NCBI GenBank assembly: GCA_050257395.1
Contig: JBLMWU010000003.1
Coordinates: forward strand, 1-12,174
Direction: 5' to 3'
Origin: JAIRTY01 sp050257395
GTDB lineage: Bacteria > Actinomycetota > Actinomycetes > Streptosporangiales > Streptosporangiaceae
Length of the DNA stretch: 12,174 bases
The notes beneath the pieces are model-generated. The model saw only the letters and a program-made list of their open reading frames with translations. It made no database searches and was not told the origin of the DNA. Positions within the stretch are counted from its first letter, which is position 1, and every line of letters begins with the position of its first letter. The position numbers and the translations under genes are program-made. Below are positions 11,796 to 12,174 of the stretch, piece by piece.

Positions 11796-12174
11796 TGACA
11801 GTGAACGAGGAGCTCCACCTGGTGCGGCTCACGGTCAACGGCACGCTGCGGGAGGCGGAGGTGCCCGCCCGGCGGCTGCTGTCCGACTGCCTGCGGCACG
11901 ACCTGGGGCTGACCGGCACCCACGTCGGCTGCGAGCACGGGGTGTGCGGGGCCTGCACGGTGCTGGTGGACGGGGCGCCCGCCCGGTCGTGCCTGCTGCT
12001 CGCGGTCACCGCGGACGGCGCCGAGATCACCACCGTGGAGGGGCTGGCCGGGCCGGACGGCGCGCTGTCGCCGGAGCAGCGGGCGTTCGCCGAGTGCCAC
12101 GGGCTGCAGTGCGGGTTCTGCACCCCGGGCTTCCTGGTCACGGTGACCGCCGGGCTGCGGGACAACCCGGACCC
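11795..12174 (+). CDS. [2Fe-2S] subunit of a xanthine dehydrogenase-family hydroxylase (cut by right edge)
   Basis: The first 126 codons of the small iron-sulfur subunit (CoxS/XdhC-like, usually about 155-175 aa). The ATG at 11795 shares its A with the preceding TGA, and AGGA lies four bases upstream. The plant-ferredoxin-type domain carries all four ligands of the first cluster: Cys46, Cys51, Cys54 (GCEHGVCGACTV) and Cys66 (ARSCLL). The second cluster domain begins with Cys106 and Cys109 in LQCGFCTPGFL. Its remaining C-x-C pair lies beyond the window. It relays electrons from the molybdopterin centre to the FAD subunit. The Mo-binding large subunit is expected next, outside the window. The gene is open at its 3' end. 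Confidence 0.93.
   Translation, partial: MTVNEELHLVRLTVNGTLREAEVPARRLLSDCLRHDLGLTGTHVGCEHGVCGACTVLVDGAPARSCLLLAVTADGAEITTVEGLAGPDGALSPEQRAFAECHGLQCGFCTPGFLVTVTAGLRDNPD

Overview
The window is about 12 kb of very GC-rich DNA with strong G/C bias at third codon positions. Together with the protein families present (bacterial-type topoisomerase IB, PucR regulator, CoxM-like flavoprotein) this points to a high-GC actinomycete. Genus cannot be told from the sequence. There are no rRNA or tRNA genes, CRISPR arrays, insertion sequences or prophage genes.

Left part (1-4006), apparently unrelated genes. A small 85-aa protein built of about four tandem ~21-residue units (5-262, minus) has a strong ribosome binding site and no family I recognise. 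Next come DNA topoisomerase IB (450-1469, minus), a divergent CocE/NonD-type serine hydrolase (1511-3175, plus) and an MgtC/SapB membrane protein (3218-4006, minus). The last two are convergent, with a GC hairpin between their ends.

Right part (4035-12174), a nitrogen-heterocycle catabolism locus arranged around a PucR-family regulator. Leftward from the regulator run fdrA (allF-like) and a DUF1116 gene (allG/ylbE-like). These match two of the three subunits reported for E. coli oxamate carbamoyltransferase (AllFGH), which in ureide breakdown yields carbamoyl phosphate. The third subunit (AllH, DUF2877) is not in the window. Rightward run pucR, an NCS2 nucleobase permease, and the FAD and [2Fe-2S] subunits of a xanthine dehydrogenase-type molybdenum hydroxylase. 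The last three have overlapping stop and start codons, and the [2Fe-2S] gene runs off the right edge. The inferred logic is uptake of a nucleobase, oxidation by the hydroxylase, and later recovery of carbamoyl phosphate from an oxalurate-type intermediate, under PucR control. The ring-opening steps are not in the window.

Points most worth attention: the repeat protein at the left edge; an fdrA whose conserved N-terminus has no ATG, GTG or TTG start and seems to begin at ATT; a 12-codon ORF joining fdrA to the DUF1116 gene by ATGA overlaps at both ends; a similar AT-rich sequence in front of both fdrA and the permease gene, containing at fdrA the core of the B. subtilis PucR box; a probable leaderless pucR promoter with an inverted repeat on it; and a permease whose substrate-site residues look like uracil carriers rather than xanthine/urate carriers.
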